Shown here: positions 40,235 through 50,802 of the stretch, in pieces
How the letters are laid out: every line of letters begins with the position of its first letter
How positions within the stretch are numbered: position 1 is the first letter of the stretch
Origin: Buttiauxella agrestis
Lineage (GTDB): Bacteria; Pseudomonadota; Gammaproteobacteria; Enterobacterales; Enterobacteriaceae
Length of the DNA stretch: 64,000 bases
Reading direction: 5' to 3'
Assembly: GCF_900446255.1 (NCBI RefSeq)
Contig: NZ_UIGI01000001.1
Coordinates: 1,390,763-1,454,762 of the forward strand
Position numbers and translations under genes: made by a program
Notes under the pieces: model-generated
What the model saw: the letters and a program-made list of their open reading frames with translations, nothing else
Databases searched by the model: none
Told to the model about the DNA's origin: nothing

Positions 40235-41653
40235 ATGACCACGCATCTGGTCTGGTTTCGCAATGATCTACGGGTAAATGATAACCTGGCGTTAGCTGCC
40301 GCATGTCGTGACCCTCACGCTCGTGTCGTCGGTCTTTTTATTGCCACACCAGAGCAATGGCGGCAGCACGATATGGCGCCGCGTCAGGCCGAGTTTATCT
40401 GGCAACACGTGCAAAGTTTGTCTCGCGCACTTGCCCAGCGCGGCGTTGAGTTGCGGATTCATGAAGTGGCTGATTTTAATGACTGCGTTGAATACCTGAA
40501 GAGTTTCTGCGAACAGCAACACATCGACGCCCTGTTTTATAACTATCAATACGAACTTAATGAACGCCAGCGTGATGCAGCGGTTGAGAAGGCGCTGGGT
40601 CGGGATGTGGTTTGCCAGGGTTTTGATGACAGCGTATTACTGCCGCCCGGCAGCGTCACAACGGGCAATAACGAGATGTACAAAGTCTTCACGCCTTTTA
40701 GCAAAGCGTTTATCAAACGCTTGCACGAAGGTTTACCGGAATGTGTTCCGGCGCCGAAAGCACGTGAAATCACATTGCCTAAGCCAGAATTACTCCGCGA
40801 ATTTGATTATCCCCGCCAGCCAATAGATGAAAGTTTGTTCCCCATCGGCGAACAGCAGGCGATTAACCAACTGCGCCAGTTTTGCCACCAGCCGGTTGCT
40901 GATTACGAGCAACAACGGGATTTCCCCGCCATCGACGGGACCAGCCGCTTATCGGCGTATCTGGCGACTGGTGTGCTGTCGCCGCGCCAGTGTTTACATC
41001 GTCTGCTAAAAGAACATCCCCAGGCGCTGGAGGGGGGAAGTGGGAGTGTCTGGTTAAACGAATTAATCTGGCGCGAGTTCTATCGCCATTTGCTGGTGGC
41101 GTATCCGAAACTTTGTCGCCATCAGCCATTTATCTCATGGACAGACAACGTTGTCTGGCGACAAGATGAATCGCAGTTTCTCGCCTGGCAGCAAGGTAAA
41201 ACAGGTTTCCCGATTGTGGATGCGGCCATGCGCCAGCTCAACACCACAGGCTGGATGCACAACCGTTTACGCATGGTGGTGGCGAGTTTTCTGGTCAAAG
41301 ATTTATTGTGTGACTGGCGGCGTGGTGAACGTTACTTTATGTCACAGCTGATTGATGGGGATCTCGCCGCAAACAATGGCGGCTGGCAGTGGGCAGCCTC
41401 CACAGGCACCGACGCGGCACCCTATTTTCGCATCTTCAACCCGACCACACAGGGTGAGCGTTTTGATGCGCAAGGGGAATTTATCCGCCGCTGGTTGCCT
41501 GAGCTGACTGATGTTCCGGATAAATATATTCATACGCCCTGGGTTTGGGCAGAAAAACAACAATTGAAGCTGGACTATCCACGCCCCATTGTTGAACATA
41601 AACAAGCACGTATCGCGACACTCGCCGCTTATGAAGCGGCCCGGAAATCTTGA
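40235..41653 (+). CDS. phr: Deoxyribodipyrimidine photolyase Phr
   Basis: Phr splits cyclobutane pyrimidine dimers using blue light, with FAD and a methenyltetrahydrofolate antenna. The 472 residues match E. coli PhrB. Seen: the N-terminal Rossmann-like antenna domain (HLVWFRNDLRVNDNLAL), and the helical FAD domain with ELIWREFYRHLL, VDAAMRQLNTTGWMHNRLRM (about 328-347) and GGWQWAASTGTDAAPYFRIFNP (about 383-404). In E. coli ybgA precedes and dtpD follows phr; here nuoN precedes and ybgI follows after 10 bases. Confidence 0.97.
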   Translation: MTTHLVWFRNDLRVNDNLALAAACRDPHARVVGLFIATPEQWRQHDMAPRQAEFIWQHVQSLSRALAQRGVELRIHEVADFNDCVEYLKSFCEQQHIDALFYNYQYELNERQRDAAVEKALGRDVVCQGFDDSVLLPPGSVTTGNNEMYKVFTPFSKAFIKRLHEGLPECVPAPKAREITLPKPELLREFDYPRQPIDESLFPIGEQQAINQLRQFCHQPVADYEQQRDFPAIDGTSRLSAYLATGVLSPRQCLHRLLKEHPQALEGGSGSVWLNELIWREFYRHLLVAYPKLCRHQPFISWTDNVVWRQDESQFLAWQQGKTGFPIVDAAMRQLNTTGWMHNRLRMVVASFLVKDLLCDWRRGERYFMSQLIDGDLAANNGGWQWAASTGTDAAPYFRIFNPTTQGERFDAQGEFIRRWLPELTDVPDKYIHTPWVWAEKQQLKLDYPRPIVEHKQARIATLAAYEAARKS

Positions 41654-41663
41654 GAGAAAGAAG

Positions 41664-42407
41664 ATGAAAAATAGCGAACTCGAACGTCTGATTAACGAGA
41701 AGCTCAATAGTGCTGCGATAAGCGATTACGCACCGAATGGTTTGCAGGTTGAAGGGCGCGAAGAGATTCGCAAAATTGTGACCGGCGTGACCGCAAGCCA
41801 AGCGCTGATTGATGAGGCGATACGCCAACAGGCAGACGCTATCATCGTTCACCATGGTTATTTCTGGAAAGGTGAATCGCCGGTGATTCGGGGCATGAAA
41901 CGCAATCGCCTCAAAGCGCTGCTGGCTCACGATATCAATCTCTTCGGCTGGCACTTGCCGCTTGATGCGCATCCGCAACTCGGTAATAACGCGCAGCTTG
42001 GTGCGTTGCTGGGCATTGAAACCAAAGGTGAAATTGAGCCGCTGGTGCCCTGGGGAGAGTTCCCAACGCCACTTTCCGGCGTTGAACTGGCGTCATGGAT
42101 TGAGATGCGTCTGGGGCGCACACCGCTATGGTGTGGCGATACCGGCCCGGAACACATTCGTCGCGTGGCCTGGTGTACGGGCGGCGGGCAAAACTTTATT
42201 GATAGCGCGGCCCGTTTTGGCGTCGATGCTTTCATTACCGGCGAAGTTTCAGAACAAACTATTCACTCGGCGCGCGAACAAGGTCTGCATTTCTATGCGG
42301 CTGGCCATCATGCTACTGAACGCGGCGGCATCCAGGCATTGAGCGACTGGCTGAACAGCGAAACCGATTTAGACGTCACCTTCATTGATATTCCGAACCC
42401 GGCATAA
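41664..42407 (+). CDS. ybgI: YbgI, NIF3-family metal-binding protein
   Basis: YbgI is a hexameric di-metal NIF3-like protein of unclear function. The ATG at 41664 behind GAGAAAGAAG gives 247 residues, equal to E. coli; longer frames run into phr. Metal-binding residues are seen as H63-H64 ([11 protein letters not shown]), WHLPLDAHP, and the C-terminal [11 protein letters not shown]. It sits between phr and the pxp genes and is probably co-transcribed with both, with gaps of 10 and 20 bases. Confidence 0.95.
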   Translation: MKNSELERLINEKLNSAAISDYAPNGLQVEGREEIRKIVTGVTASQALIDEAIRQQADAIIVHHGYFWKGESPVIRGMKRNRLKALLAHDINLFGWHLPLDAHPQLGNNAQLGALLGIETKGEIEPLVPWGEFPTPLSGVELASWIEMRLGRTPLWCGDTGPEHIRRVAWCTGGGQNFIDSAARFGVDAFITGEVSEQTIHSAREQGLHFYAAGHHATERGGIQALSDWLNSETDLDVTFIDIPNPA

Positions 42408-42427
42408 CGCAAGACCGAGGAGAAAAA

Positions 42428-43084
42428 GTGCAAAGAGCACGCTGTTATCTATTAGGCGAAAGCGCAGTGGTTCTCGAACTGGAGCCGCCATTATCACTGG
42501 AAAGTCAGCAACGTATCTGGGGATTGACCCAACGATTACTGGAAGCGCCTTCCGTCTCGGAAGTTATCCCCGGGATGAACAATATCACCGTCGTATTACG
42601 TGAGCCGCAGAGCCTGGCGCTGGATGGCATTGAACGCATCCAACGCTGGTGGGAAGAGAGTGAAGCCATGATACCCACTTCGCGCTGCATGGAAATTCCT
42701 GTGATTTACGGTGGCAGCCACGGGCCAGATTTGGCAGAAGTGGCCGGGCATTGCGGTTTATCGGTAAGCCAGGTGGTCGAACAACACGCGGCGGTTGATT
42801 ACGTGGTCTATTTCCTCGGCTTCCAGCCAGGCTTTGCGTATCTGGCAGGGCTTGCGCCCACGCTTGTTACCCCACGACGCGCTGAACCGCGTTTGATGGT
42901 TCCTGCCGGTTCGGTGGGGATTGGCGGCAGTCAGACCGGAATTTACCCGCTGGCAACGCCGGGCGGTTGGCAGATTATTGGCCAGACGTCGTTGAAATTA
43001 TTCAATCCGGCAGAAGAGAAACCGACATTATTAACCCCGGGTGATACCGTGCGCTTTGTGCCTCAAAAGGAGGGCGTGTGCTGA
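42428..43084 (+). CDS. pxpB: 5-oxoprolinase subunit PxpB
   Basis: PxpB (YbgJ) is one part of the PxpABC 5-oxoprolinase, which uses ATP to open 5-oxoproline to glutamate. It is a KipI-type cyclophilin-like domain. The GTG at 42428 behind GAGGAG gives 218 residues, equal to E. coli. Family segments are [29 protein letters not shown] and [34 protein letters not shown]. It overlaps pxpC by 7 bases. The third subunit gene pxpA, which in E. coli follows pxpC, is not here. Confidence 0.95.
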   Translation: MQRARCYLLGESAVVLELEPPLSLESQQRIWGLTQRLLEAPSVSEVIPGMNNITVVLREPQSLALDGIERIQRWWEESEAMIPTSRCMEIPVIYGGSHGPDLAEVAGHCGLSVSQVVEQHAAVDYVVYFLGFQPGFAYLAGLAPTLVTPRRAEPRLMVPAGSVGIGGSQTGIYPLATPGGWQIIGQTSLKLFNPAEEKPTLLTPGDTVRFVPQKEGVC

Positions 43085-44010
43085 AAATTATTCGTGCCGG
43101 GATGCACATGTCAGTGCAAGACACCGGGCGCTATGGCTATCGTCAATTAGGCGTGAGCCGCTGCGGTGCGCTTGATGCACCAGCGTTACAAATCGCTAAT
43201 TTGCTGGTAGGAAATGCCCCGGAAAGCGCAGCGCTGGAAATCACGCTCGGCCATTGCGTCGTTGAGTTTACTCAGGATACCTGGTTTGCCCTGACCGGTG
43301 CGGGTTGCCATGCCGAGTTGGATGGCCGTGCGGTGTGGACGGGCTGGCGTTTGCCGGTGAAAGCGGGTCAGCAACTGAAGCTCAAAAACCCTGAGCGTGG
43401 CATGCGGAGTTATCTTGCTGTTGCGGGTGGGCTGGATGTGCCTGAGGTTCTGGGGTCGTACAGTACCGATCTTAAAGCGCAGGTGGGTGGCCTTGAAGGA
43501 CGCTTACTGAAAGATGGCGATGAGATCCCTGTGCTACCCGCCACACGCCATTTCCGTGAAGCGCGGGGGGTGAAACAGCTGTTATGGGGAAATCGCATTC
43601 GGGCTCTGGCGGGACCGGAATATCATGAATTTACGCAAACTTCGCAAGATGAATTCTGGCGTCTGCCGTGGCAGTTAAGCCCCCAAAGTAACCGCATGGG
43701 CTATCGCTTACAGGGGCAGCGCCTGGAGCGCACCACTGACCGCGAGTTGCTGTCGCATGGCTTGTTACCCGGTGTGGTTCAGGTGCCGCATAACGGGCAG
43801 CCTATTGTGCTGATGAACGATGCCCAGACAACAGGCGGCTATCCGAGAATCGCCTGCGTAATTGAAGCCGATATGTTTAACCTGGCGCAAATACGACTCG
43901 GCGAACCCGTGCATTTTGTGCAATGCACGCTTGAGGAAGCGCTGAAAGCGCGTCGAGAGCAGCATATTTATCTCGAGCAACTGGCCTGGCGGCTGAATAA
44001 CGAAGACTGA
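43078..44010 (+). CDS. pxpC: 5-oxoprolinase subunit PxpC
   Basis: PxpC (YbgK) is the KipA/AHS2-type subunit that pairs with PxpB to form the ATP-using part of 5-oxoprolinase. The GTG at 43078 lies inside the pxpB end (7-base overlap), behind AGGAGGG, so the two are translationally coupled. The 310 residues match E. coli. Family segments: [26 protein letters not shown] at the start, [16 protein letters not shown], and [16 protein letters not shown] near residue 244. nei follows by 17 bases, leaving no room for pxpA. Confidence 0.95.
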   Translation: MLKIIRAGMHMSVQDTGRYGYRQLGVSRCGALDAPALQIANLLVGNAPESAALEITLGHCVVEFTQDTWFALTGAGCHAELDGRAVWTGWRLPVKAGQQLKLKNPERGMRSYLAVAGGLDVPEVLGSYSTDLKAQVGGLEGRLLKDGDEIPVLPATRHFREARGVKQLLWGNRIRALAGPEYHEFTQTSQDEFWRLPWQLSPQSNRMGYRLQGQRLERTTDRELLSHGLLPGVVQVPHNGQPIVLMNDAQTTGGYPRIACVIEADMFNLAQIRLGEPVHFVQCTLEEALKARREQHIYLEQLAWRLNNED

Positions 44011-44027
44011 TTTTCAGGGATAATGTG

Positions 44028-44819
44028 ATGCCAGAAGGCCCGGAAATACGACGAGCGGCGGATAAACTCGAAGCCGCGGTTTTAGGGAAGCCTATCACTG
44101 CGGCCTGGTTTGCCTTTCCTGCGTTAAAAGCGTTTGAACAGGCACTTGTCGGCCAAAAAGTTGAGCGTATCGAAACGCGCGGTAAAGCGTTACTGACGCA
44201 TTTTTCTGCCGGTTTAACCCTCTATAGCCACAACCAGCTTTACGGCGTGTGGCACGTGGTTACTTCAGGGGAAGTGCCTGAAACTAACCGGGTGTTACGC
44301 GTTAAATTGCAGACAGCCGATAAATCCATTTTGCTCTATAGCGCCTCGGACATTGAAATGCTCGACGCAGACGGCCTGGCGAGCCATCCATTTTTGCTCC
44401 GCGTCGGCCCGGATGTGTTAGATCTCAGCCTGAGTGCTGAACAGGTTAAAGAGCGACTATTATCAGCAAGATTTCGCAAGCGGCAGTTCAGCGGTCTGCT
44501 GTTGGATCAGGCATTTCTGGCAGGATTAGGAAACTATCTGCGCGTTGAAATTCTTTGGGCGGTGGGGTTGCTGGCGCAGCATAAAGCGCAGGATTTAACC
44601 CCCGGGCAACTCGACAAACTTTCGCATGCACTGCTGGATATTCCGCGCCATTCCTACAATACGCGTGGGAATGTCGATGAAAATAAGCATCATGGGGCGA
44701 TTTTTAGCTTTAAGGTGTTTCATCGGGCAGGGCAGAAGTGCGAGCGTTGCGGCGGCATAATCGAGAAAACAATGCTTTCATCCAGGCCATTTTATTGGTG
44801 CCCGGGCTGTCAGCATTAA
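44028..44819 (+). CDS. nei: Endonuclease VIII Nei
   Basis: Nei is a DNA glycosylase/AP lyase that removes oxidised pyrimidines. The ATG at 44028 gives 263 residues, equal to E. coli; a GTG three bases upstream would add one Met and bury the catalytic Pro, so it is rejected. The start is Met-Pro-Glu-Gly-Pro-Glu, so Pro2 is the nucleophile and Glu3 the acid after Met removal. The C-terminal zinc finger is C-x2-C...C-x2-C (CERCGG and YWCPGCQ). In E. coli pxpA lies just upstream; here pxpC does. Confidence 0.97.
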   Translation: MPEGPEIRRAADKLEAAVLGKPITAAWFAFPALKAFEQALVGQKVERIETRGKALLTHFSAGLTLYSHNQLYGVWHVVTSGEVPETNRVLRVKLQTADKSILLYSASDIEMLDADGLASHPFLLRVGPDVLDLSLSAEQVKERLLSARFRKRQFSGLLLDQAFLAGLGNYLRVEILWAVGLLAQHKAQDLTPGQLDKLSHALLDIPRHSYNTRGNVDENKHHGAIFSFKVFHRAGQKCERCGGIIEKTMLSSRPFYWCPGCQH

Positions 44820-44911
44820 ACAATCCTGAAGATTGCGTTTATCTCATCGGGCAGAGATCGGGTATATTGGGACGCAGATCACAAAAAAATCTTAAAGGAA
44901 GACGTTGTACT

Positions 44912-45541
44912 ATGAGTTATCGTTTCGCCCTGACTGCCATGGCAGCCGTTTTAGCCCTCACGGGATGCACAAAATCGAAAACCGCCGACCAGGCTCCGGC
45001 TTTCGATTTCGGCTCCTCGCGGGTGACAGTGACGCATATCCCGACGAAAACTGACGATGGCACCGCAATTTACGTGACTGTCGATAGCAAGGATGCCGGT
45101 ACGCTGGGGACGAGTGAGAGTCTCGAGGTTCAACTGCCTGAGGGTAAACATAAAGTTGGCGGCTATGCCCGGACGCTGATTGGTCGCGTGACGATAGCGC
45201 CTGTCGAAGTATCGACATCGAGCGATATGATCAGCCATGTGACCTATTCTGTGGCGAACGGCAAACCGACATTTATCGTCCGCGCATCAACTCCCGTTCC
45301 GAAACCGAAGTCAGAATCGATTCCGGCGGAACCCATTCCGATGATACCGAAACAAATTGAAGAGCCTGCCGCCACCGAACAGACGCAGGCTGAAGCACCT
45401 GCCGCGCCAGTAGCGACGCAGGAAACACCGACGCCGAAAGTCACCGAGTTGACGCCAACCATTCAGTCGCCGACAGAGACGCAAACCTCGACACCGCAGG
45501 GTGTAAGCATCACTAATCTGACGGATACGCCGCAGGCATAA
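44912..45541 (+). CDS. Uncharacterised lipoprotein with Pro/Thr/Glu-rich tail
   Basis: I do not recognise this gene. The ATG at 44912 behind AAAGGAAGA gives 209 residues. A lipoprotein signal peptide is clear: YRFALTAMAAVLALTGC with lipobox L16-T17-G18-C19; position +2 is Thr, so it should go to the outer membrane. Residues about 28-120 look like a compact beta-rich domain (VTVTHIPTKTDDGTAIYVTVD, LPEGKHKVGGYARTLIGRVTIAPVE). Residues about 128-205 are a low-complexity Pro/Thr/Glu/Gln tail, likely disordered. It has its own upstream space (92 bases after nei) and converges on gltA. E. coli K-12 has abrB and ybgOPQD in this interval. Confidence 0.88.
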   Translation: MSYRFALTAMAAVLALTGCTKSKTADQAPAFDFGSSRVTVTHIPTKTDDGTAIYVTVDSKDAGTLGTSESLEVQLPEGKHKVGGYARTLIGRVTIAPVEVSTSSDMISHVTYSVANGKPTFIVRASTPVPKPKSESIPAEPIPMIPKQIEEPAATEQTQAEAPAAPVATQETPTPKVTELTPTIQSPTETQTSTPQGVSITNLTDTPQA

Positions 45542-45575
45542 CAATGCGCAGAGTTCAGGAGCTGTTTCAGATATA

Positions 45576-45602
45576 AAAAAACGCGCCATTTAGCGCGTTT
45601 TT
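45576..45602. terminator. Bidirectional terminator between the lipoprotein gene and gltA
   Basis: AAAAACGCGC/GCGCGTTTTT stem with a CATTTAG-like loop lies between two converging stops, with A and T runs on both sides. Confidence 0.9.
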
Positions 45603-45619
45603 ACTTTCCAGAAACGAAC

Positions 45620-46906
45620 TTATTTTTTCAAATCAGATTTGAAATCACGCTGTTCGTAGCCGGTGTACAGCTGACGTGGACGGGCAATTTTGATGCCGTC
45701 GTCGTGCATTTCGTTCCAGTGTGCAATCCAGCCCACGGTACGCGCCATCGCGAAGATAACGGTAAACATGGAAGATGGAATTCCCATCGCTTTCAGGATG
45801 ATACCGGAGTAGAAGTCCACGTTCGGGTAGAGTTTCTTCTCGATGAAGTACGGGTCGTTAAGCGCAATGTGCTCAAGTTCCATCGCCACTTCCAGCAGGC
45901 TGTTATCTTTCAGATTCAGCTCTTTCAGCACTTCATGGCAGGTTTCACGCATCACAGTGGCACGCGGGTCGTAGTTTTTGTAGACGCGGTGGCCAAAGCC
46001 CATCAGACGGAAAGAGTCGTTCTTGTCTTTTGCACGACGGATGAACTCAGGAATGTGTTCAACGCTGCTGATTTCTTCGAGCATCTTCAGTGCCGCTTCG
46101 TTAGCACCACCGTGCGCAGGTCCCCAAAGGGATGCGATACCGGCTGCGATACAGGCGAACGGGTTAGCACCAGAAGAACCGGCGGTACGCACGGTAGAGG
46201 TTGAAGCGTTTTGCTCGTGGTCGGCGTGAAGGATCAGAATACGGTCCATTGCACGTTCCAGAATTGGGTTCACCACGTACTCTTCGCACGGTGTGGAGAA
46301 CATCATATTCAGGAAATTGCCCGCGTAAGAGAGGTCGTTACGTGGGTAAACGAACGGTTGGCCGATGGAATATTTGTAACACATCGCTGCCATCGTTGGC
46401 ATTTTGGACAGCAGACGGAAAGCTGCAATCTCGCGGTGACGTGGGTTATTCACGTCCATGGAGTCATGGTAAAACGCTGCCAACGCACCGGTCACGCCGC
46501 ACATAACAGCCATCGGGTGAGAGTCACGACGGAAACCGTGGAACAAACGGGTGATTTGTTCGTGGATCATGGTGTGACGGGTAACGGTGGTTTTGAATTC
46601 TTCGTATTGTTCCTGAGTCGGCTTTTCACCGTTTAGCAGGATATAGCAGACTTCGAGATAATTGGAATGGGTTGCCAGTTGATCGATCGGGAAACCACGG
46701 TGCAACAAGATGCCTTCATCACCGTCGATAAAGGTGATTTTTGATTCGCATGATGCGGTAGAGGTGAAACCCGGGTCAAAAGTAAACACACCTTTAGAAC
46801 CAAGACTACGGATATCAATTACATCCTGACCGAGCGTGCCCTTTAGCACATCCAGTTCGATAGCATCATCACCATTGTAGGTGAGAGTTGCTTTTTTATC
46901 AGCCAT
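45620..46906 (-). CDS. gltA: Citrate synthase GltA (type II)
   Basis: GltA condenses acetyl-CoA and oxaloacetate to citrate, the entry of the TCA cycle. The product has 428 residues (E. coli 427) and is the NADH-sensitive hexameric type II enzyme. Catalytic segments are seen: [43 protein letters not shown] and PNVDFYSG (with the active-site Asp). The start [23 protein letters not shown] carries one extra residue near the N-terminus. It is divergent from sdhC across a 658-base control region. A GGAGAC ribosome-binding site precedes the ATG. Confidence 0.98.
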   Translation of the reverse strand: MADKKATLTYNGDDAIELDVLKGTLGQDVIDIRSLGSKGVFTFDPGFTSTASCESKITFIDGDEGILLHRGFPIDQLATHSNYLEVCYILLNGEKPTQEQYEEFKTTVTRHTMIHEQITRLFHGFRRDSHPMAVMCGVTGALAAFYHDSMDVNNPRHREIAAFRLLSKMPTMAAMCYKYSIGQPFVYPRNDLSYAGNFLNMMFSTPCEEYVVNPILERAMDRILILHADHEQNASTSTVRTAGSSGANPFACIAAGIASLWGPAHGGANEAALKMLEEISSVEHIPEFIRRAKDKNDSFRLMGFGHRVYKNYDPRATVMRETCHEVLKELNLKDNSLLEVAMELEHIALNDPYFIEKKLYPNVDFYSGIILKAMGIPSSMFTVIFAMARTVGWIAHWNEMHDDGIKIARPRQLYTGYEQRDFKSDLKK

Positions 46907-47564
46907 TTACGGTCTCCTTAGCGCCTAATTTATCAGACTGCGGGATGCCCGACTTGCTTTCAAACCAACCGTGACGCTTACCCGTTTTTTTATATGCTCG
47001 TGGCTCTGTTTTGATTGTGTACAGCAAGGGTACAGAGCGAAGGGCGCTTGCAGGTAACATATGCCACGCAGGCGAAAAATCAGCAAATCAGAGCGTTAGC
47101 AGTCCATATCATTCAAACCTGTATACCACTAATAACTGTCCTGATTGATTGGGTCAATACCGATACACTGTTACATAACTTATTCTCAGGTGAAAGGCAG
47201 ACCCTATAACTTTTACGAATTATACGGCTTTTCTGGCTCTGTTTGTAACAAGAATGTTTAAGTTTTGTCAAATCAGATGATTAAAATTTAAAATAATGTT
47301 GTTATCGTGATCCTGCTCACTGTTCCGACCAAAACCCTTCAAACTATATGTAGGTTAATTGTAATGAATTTGTGAAGCGCCTATACTGCCGCCAGGTCTC
47401 CGGAATACCCTGCCACCGGGCGCCACCCAGCGTTGTAGCCAGTTTTTTGGCATCTGGATGTAGCTGTTTTTGCATGACGCACAGTTATAGAAAGTTCACG
47501 CTGTCTGACCCCGCCTGCAGATCCGGAGGAAGGAAACTATAAGAACAGCATGTGGGCGCTATTC
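46907..47564. promoter_or_regulatory. Divergent gltA / sdhC control region
   Basis: This 658-base gap contains the promoters of gltA (leftward) and sdhCDAB-sucABCD (rightward). E. coli uses ArcA, CRP, Fnr and several sRNAs here. I see AT-rich ArcA-like tracts (47270-47305) next to a good CRP site at 47306-47321. The long sdhC leader (about 47345-47564) ends with GGAGGAAGGAAAC. A 64-codon frame at 47015-47209 lacks a ribosome-binding site and is treated as chance. Confidence 0.6.
47306..47321. promoter_or_regulatory. CRP site upstream of sdhC
   Basis: CGTGATCCTGCTCACT contains the two CRP core half-sites GTGA and TCAC separated by 6 bases, with flanks one base off the full TGTGA-N6-TCACA. It lies about 245 bases before the sdhC start. 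cAMP-CRP activation of sdh is established in E. coli. Confidence 0.7.
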
Positions 47565-47954
47565 ATGATAAAAAATGCGAAAAAACAAAGACCTGTAAAT
47601 CTCGATCTGACAACGATGAGGTTCCCCGTCACTGCGATCGCTTCCATCCTCCATCGTGTATCCGGCGTGATCACCTTTGTGGCTGTTGGCATTCTACTGT
47701 GGTTGTTAGGCCAGTCACTCTCTTCTCCAGAAGGCTTCCTCGTTGCTTCATCCATAATGAGTAGCTTCTTTGTGAAATTCATCATGTGGGGCATCCTCAC
47801 AGCGTTGGCATACCACGTTGTTGTGGGCATTCGCCACATCCTGATGGACACCGGCTTACTGGAAGAAACCCTTATAGCGGGCAAACGATCCGCAATGATT
47901 TCCTTTGTTATTACTGTCGTGCTTTCACTTCTCGCAGGAGTCCTCGTATGGTAA
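47565..47954 (+). CDS. sdhC: Succinate dehydrogenase cytochrome b556 subunit SdhC
   Basis: SdhC anchors complex II in the inner membrane and shares heme b and the ubiquinone site with SdhD. The ATG at 47565 gives 129 residues starting [15 protein letters not shown], equal to E. coli; an ATG at 47550 would add five unconserved residues. Ser27 and Arg31 (ASILHRVSG) line the quinone pocket and His84 ([11 protein letters not shown]) is the heme ligand. Three membrane helices are seen. Its stop overlaps the sdhD start by 7 bases. Confidence 0.97.
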   Translation: MIKNAKKQRPVNLDLTTMRFPVTAIASILHRVSGVITFVAVGILLWLLGQSLSSPEGFLVASSIMSSFFVKFIMWGILTALAYHVVVGIRHILMDTGLLEETLIAGKRSAMISFVITVVLSLLAGVLVW

Positions 47955-48295
47955 GCAATGCCTCCGCATTAGGTCGCAATGGTGTGCATGACTATATTCT
48001 GGTTCGTGCCTCCGCCATCGTAATCACCCTGTACATCATCTATATGATTGGGTTTTTCGCTGTTACCGGCGATTTAACCTACGAGGTCTGGAGTGGTTTC
48101 TTCGGCTCCGCCTTCACCAAAGTGTTCACCCTGCTGACATTGTTCTCAATTTTGATCCATGCCTGGATTGGCATGTGGCAGGTGTTGACCGACTACGTTA
48201 AACCAGTGGCGATTCGTCTTGGGCTGCAATTCGTGATTGTTGTAGCACTGCTGGTTTACGTCATTTATGGATTCGTTGTGGTGTGGGGTGTGTAA
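47948..48295 (+). CDS. sdhD: Succinate dehydrogenase membrane anchor SdhD
   Basis: SdhD is the second membrane anchor of complex II. The ATG at 47948, inside the end of sdhC, gives 115 residues starting [16 protein letters not shown], equal to E. coli. His71 (heme ligand, [11 protein letters not shown]) and Asp82-Tyr83 (VLTDYVKP, quinone site) are present; three membrane helices. Its stop shares one base with the sdhA ATG (TAATG). Confidence 0.97.
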   Translation: MVSNASALGRNGVHDYILVRASAIVITLYIIYMIGFFAVTGDLTYEVWSGFFGSAFTKVFTLLTLFSILIHAWIGMWQVLTDYVKPVAIRLGLQFVIVVALLVYVIYGFVVVWGV

Positions 48296-50061
48296 TGAGT
48301 TTACCAGTCAGAGAGTTTGATGCAGTTGTCATCGGTGCTGGTGGTGCAGGTATGCGCGCCGCACTGCAAATTTCACAAGGTGGCCAGACTTGCGCCTTGC
48401 TGTCTAAAGTTTTCCCAACCCGTTCCCATACCGTGTCTGCGCAGGGTGGTATCACCGTAGCGCTGGGTAATACCCACGAAGACAACTGGGAATGGCATAT
48501 GTATGACACGGTAAAAGGTTCCGACTATATCGGTGACCAGGACGCCATTGAATATATGTGTAAAACCGGGCCGGAAGCGATTCTGGAACTGGAGCATATG
48601 GGTCTGCCGTTCTCCCGCCTTGATGATGGCACTATTTATCAGCGTCCGTTTGGCGGCCAGTCGAAGAACTTCGGCGGCGAGCAGGCGGCGCGCACCGCAG
48701 CGGCGGCTGACCGTACCGGTCATGCATTGTTGCACACGCTGTACCAACAAAACCTGAAAAACAAAACCACGATTTTCTCCGAATGGTATGCGCTTGATCT
48801 GGTGAAAAACGCCGATGGCGCCGTGGTGGGGACGACCGCGCTGTGTATCGAAACCGGTGAAGTGGTTTATTTCAAAGCGAAAGCGACCATCCTGGCAACC
48901 GGTGGTGCGGGCCGTATTTATCAGTCCACGACTAACGCGCACATTAATACCGGCGACGGTGTTGGCATGGCGCTGCGCGCTGGCGTGCCTGTACAAGATA
49001 TGGAAATGTGGCAGTTCCACCCAACCGGGATTGCAGGTGCGGGTGTGCTGGTTACAGAAGGTTGTCGTGGTGAGGGCGGTTATCTGCTGAACAAACACGG
49101 CGAGCGTTTCATGGAGCGTTACGCGCCAAACGCGAAAGATCTGGCGGGCCGAGACGTTGTTGCGCGTTCCATCATGATTGAAATCCGCGAAGGTCGCGGT
49201 TGTGACGGCCCATGGGGTCCGCACGCGAAACTGAAACTCGACCACCTGGGCAAAGAAGTTCTCGAATCCCGTCTGCCGGGTATCCTCGAACTGTCTCGTA
49301 CCTTTGCCCACGTTGACCCGGTTAAAGAGCCAATCCCGGTTATCCCAACCTGCCACTATATGATGGGCGGTATCCCGACCAAAGTCACCGGCCAGGCGCT
49401 GACCGTGAATGAGCAGGGTGAAGACGTGCTGATTCCTGGTCTGTTTGCCGTCGGTGAAATCGCTTGTGTATCCGTTCACGGTGCAAACCGTCTGGGCGGT
49501 AACTCACTGCTGGATCTGGTGGTATTTGGCCGCGCTGCGGGCATGCATCTGCTGGAGTCTATCGCAGAGCAGGGCGAGCTGCGTGATGCGACCGAAGACG
49601 AAATTAATGCCGCCCTCGAGCGCCTGAACCGCTGGAACGGTAACCGTAACGGCGAAGATCCGGTGGAAATCCGCAAAGCGCTTCAGGAATGTATGCAGCA
49701 CAACTTCTCGGTATTCCGTGAAGGTGATGCGATGGCAAAAGGTCTTGAGCAACTGAAAGAAATCCGCGAGCGCCTGAAAAACGCCCGTCTGGATGATACT
49801 TCAAGCGAGTTCAACACCCAGCGCGTTGAGTGCCTCGAGCTTGATAACCTGATGGAAACTGCTTTTGCGACCGCTGTTTCCGCTAACTTCCGCACCGAAA
49901 GCCGTGGCGCGCATAGCCGCTTCGACTATCCGGAACGTGACGATGCAAACTGGCTGTGTCACAGCCTGTATCTGCCTGAGTCGGAAAGCATGACTCGCCG
50001 TGAGGTGAACATGCAGCCGAAACTGCGTCCGGCATTCCCGCCGAAAGTGCGTACTTATTAA
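48295..50061 (+). CDS. sdhA: Succinate dehydrogenase flavoprotein subunit SdhA
   Basis: SdhA oxidises succinate to fumarate with covalently bound FAD. The ATG at 48295 gives 588 residues, equal to E. coli. The dinucleotide fold is GAGGAGM (14-20), the FAD-linking histidine is His45 in [11 protein letters not shown], and substrate-site segments include [20 protein letters not shown] and [10 protein letters not shown]. The C-terminus is [11 protein letters not shown]. sdhB follows after 15 bases. Confidence 0.98.
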   Translation: MSLPVREFDAVVIGAGGAGMRAALQISQGGQTCALLSKVFPTRSHTVSAQGGITVALGNTHEDNWEWHMYDTVKGSDYIGDQDAIEYMCKTGPEAILELEHMGLPFSRLDDGTIYQRPFGGQSKNFGGEQAARTAAAADRTGHALLHTLYQQNLKNKTTIFSEWYALDLVKNADGAVVGTTALCIETGEVVYFKAKATILATGGAGRIYQSTTNAHINTGDGVGMALRAGVPVQDMEMWQFHPTGIAGAGVLVTEGCRGEGGYLLNKHGERFMERYAPNAKDLAGRDVVARSIMIEIREGRGCDGPWGPHAKLKLDHLGKEVLESRLPGILELSRTFAHVDPVKEPIPVIPTCHYMMGGIPTKVTGQALTVNEQGEDVLIPGLFAVGEIACVSVHGANRLGGNSLLDLVVFGRAAGMHLLESIAEQGELRDATEDEINAALERLNRWNGNRNGEDPVEIRKALQECMQHNFSVFREGDAMAKGLEQLKEIRERLKNARLDDTSSEFNTQRVECLELDNLMETAFATAVSANFRTESRGAHSRFDYPERDDANWLCHSLYLPESESMTRREVNMQPKLRPAFPPKVRTY

Positions 50062-50076
50062 TAGCGGAGCAAAGTG

Positions 50077-50793
50077 ATGAAACTCGAATTCTCAATTTAT
50101 CGCTACAACCCGGATGTTGACGATGCTCCGCGTATGCAGGAGTACACCCTGGAAGGGGAAGAAGGGCGCGACATGATGTTGCTTGACGCGCTGATGCAAC
50201 TGAAAGAAAAAGATCCGACGCTGTCTTTCCGTCGCTCGTGCCGTGAAGGGGTCTGTGGCTCCGATGGCGTGAACATGAACGGTAAAAATGGCCTGGCTTG
50301 TATCACCCCGATCTCCGCATTGGGCAACGGAAAGCAGAAGATTGTGATCCGTCCACTACCTGGATTGCCGGTTGTGCGCGATCTGGTTGTAGACATGGGG
50401 CAATTCTATGCTCAATATGAGAAGATTAAGCCTTACTTGTTGAATAATGGGCAAAATCCACCGGCTCGTGAGCATTTACAATCACCCGAGCAGCGTGAGA
50501 AATTGGATGGATTGTACGAGTGTATTCTGTGTGCGTGCTGCTCGACTTCCTGCCCGTCGTTCTGGTGGAACCCGGATAAGTTCATCGGCCCGGCAGGTTT
50601 ACTGGCGGCATATCGCTTCCTGATTGACAGCCGTGATACTGAAACCGCAAGTCGTCTTGACGGAATCAGTGATGCTTTCAGCGTATTCCGCTGCCATGGC
50701 ATCATGAATTGCGTCAGTGTGTGTCCTAAGGGATTGAACCCGACGAAAGCCATCGGCCACATTAAGTCGATGTTGCTGCAAAAGAGTGCCTAG
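50077..50793 (+). CDS. sdhB: Succinate dehydrogenase iron-sulfur subunit SdhB
   Basis: SdhB carries the three iron-sulfur clusters that pass electrons from FAD to ubiquinone. The ATG at 50077 gives 238 residues, equal to E. coli; an ATG one codon earlier would add one Met. The [2Fe-2S] ligands are C55, C60, D63 and C75 (SCREGVCGSDG...NGLAC); the [4Fe-4S] motif is CILCACCSTSC near 149-159; and CHGIMNCVSVCPKGL near 206-220 supplies [3Fe-4S]. The gap to sucA (205 bases) holds three stem-loops. Confidence 0.98.
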   Translation: MKLEFSIYRYNPDVDDAPRMQEYTLEGEEGRDMMLLDALMQLKEKDPTLSFRRSCREGVCGSDGVNMNGKNGLACITPISALGNGKQKIVIRPLPGLPVVRDLVVDMGQFYAQYEKIKPYLLNNGQNPPAREHLQSPEQREKLDGLYECILCACCSTSCPSFWWNPDKFIGPAGLLAAYRFLIDSRDTETASRLDGISDAFSVFRCHGIMNCVSVCPKGLNPTKAIGHIKSMLLQKSA

Positions 50794-50802
50794 CTTTTAG
50801 TT

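Noticed and set aside
47015-47209. A 64-codon frame in the gltA-sdhC gap
   Set aside because: It lies across the gltA promoter region and has no ribosome-binding site or recognisable sequence.
48373-49479. A 368-codon minus-strand frame opposite sdhA, and a similar 384-codon one at 55912-57066 opposite sucC-sucD
   Set aside because: Both are antisense to conserved TCA genes with no supporting signals.
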